DNA from: Candidatus Francisella endociliophora | Lineage (GTDB): Bacteria; Pseudomonadota; Gammaproteobacteria; Francisellales; Francisellaceae | Reading direction: 5' to 3' | DNA: 64,000 nucleotides | NCBI RefSeq assembly: GCF_000764555.1 | Contig: NZ_CP009574.1 | Span: forward strand, 868,001-932,000 | Shown: positions 63,970 to 64,000 of the stretch, in pieces | Layout of the letters: every line of letters starts with the position of its first letter | Numbering within the stretch: position 1 is the stretch's first letter | Program-made: the position numbers and the translations under genes | The notes under the pieces: generated by a model | Told to the model about the DNA's origin: nothing | The model's database searches: none | The model's input: only the letters and a program-made list of their open reading frames with translations

Positions 63970-64000
63970 AGTCTTTAGGGTAAGCTATCACATATATACC

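Noticed and set aside
1-64000. CRISPR arrays, tRNA or rRNA genes, prophage or transposases
   Set aside because: Read for regularly spaced repeats, cloverleaf-like GTTCRA segments and transposase motifs; none found.

Overview
The window is an AT-rich stretch (roughly one third G+C by eye) of a Gram-negative gammaproteobacterial chromosome, almost certainly genus Francisella. Diagnostic genes are the Tul4-family lipoproteins (lpnA and lpnB), the tandem FupA/FupB iron-uptake paralogs, a fused purCD gene, the lipid A 1-phosphatase lpxE beside pilA, and a PglA-type glycosyltransferase. Sequence divergence in LpnA and a monofunctional catalase gene, which I do not recall from F. tularensis, point to a species other than F. 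tularensis. This species inference is from memory and weaker than the genus call. I see no IS element, phage, tRNA, rRNA or CRISPR; this is core-type chromosome with local gains and duplications.

Layout. 1-2.1 kb: the 5' end of a minus-strand gene (perhaps a c-di-GMP gene), a BioC-like protein with a decayed SAM motif, and an exported protein of unknown function. 2.2-5.7 kb: der-murA-murB (ribosome assembly, peptidoglycan). 6-9.8 kb: a GNAT acetyltransferase and fupB/fupA. 9.9-18 kb: malic enzyme, ribF, a YoaK-type membrane protein, ileS-lspA, a small lipoprotein, rlmE. 18-23 kb: an MFS transporter, a GNAT, a GDSL hydrolase with a glutamine amidotransferase, and parB/parA. 23.4-25.7 kb: topA. 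25.8-29.5 kb: pglA and a four-lipoprotein cluster, lpnA to lpnB. 30-33.9 kb: prlC, then a tandemly duplicated yraN/lipoprotein module whose second yraN is broken. 34-40.4 kb: purine operon purM-purCD-purN-purE-purK downstream of folD. 40.5-42.5 kb: lpxE, pilA and a second pilin. 42.6-48.3 kb: recN, an aminotransferase, a collagen-like Gly-Pro repeat protein, class III alcohol dehydrogenase and a small cupin. 48.4-52.9 kb: an amino-acid permease with a long structured leader, then sodC, katA and a periplasmic msrB (oxidative stress). 52.9-54.8 kb: a PQ-loop/YkoF/PQ-loop cluster. 55-59.3 kb: aroC-dedA-pilZ-radA-cvpA. 59.4-64 kb: gpsA, a tiny exported peptide, and a minor-pilin operon ending in an Asn/Gly-rich secreted protein.

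How the genes work together. Several loci concern the cell surface: lipoproteins, lipid A dephosphorylation, type IV pilins with a candidate pilin glycosyltransferase, a PilZ protein and minor pilins. FupA/FupB serve iron acquisition, and sodC/katA/msrB form an oxidative-defence block. The most promising candidate for an undescribed system is the PQ-loop/YkoF/PQ-loop trio, which looks like a transporter pair for thiamin or its pyrimidine precursor built around a YkoF binding protein. The permease leader (about 190 nt behind a consensus promoter, with crossing long-range complementarity and a possible 15-codon ORF) is the best candidate for a new cis-regulatory RNA. No stretch over 300 bp is empty: the longest gap, 60,460-60,774, holds a 43-codon ORF.
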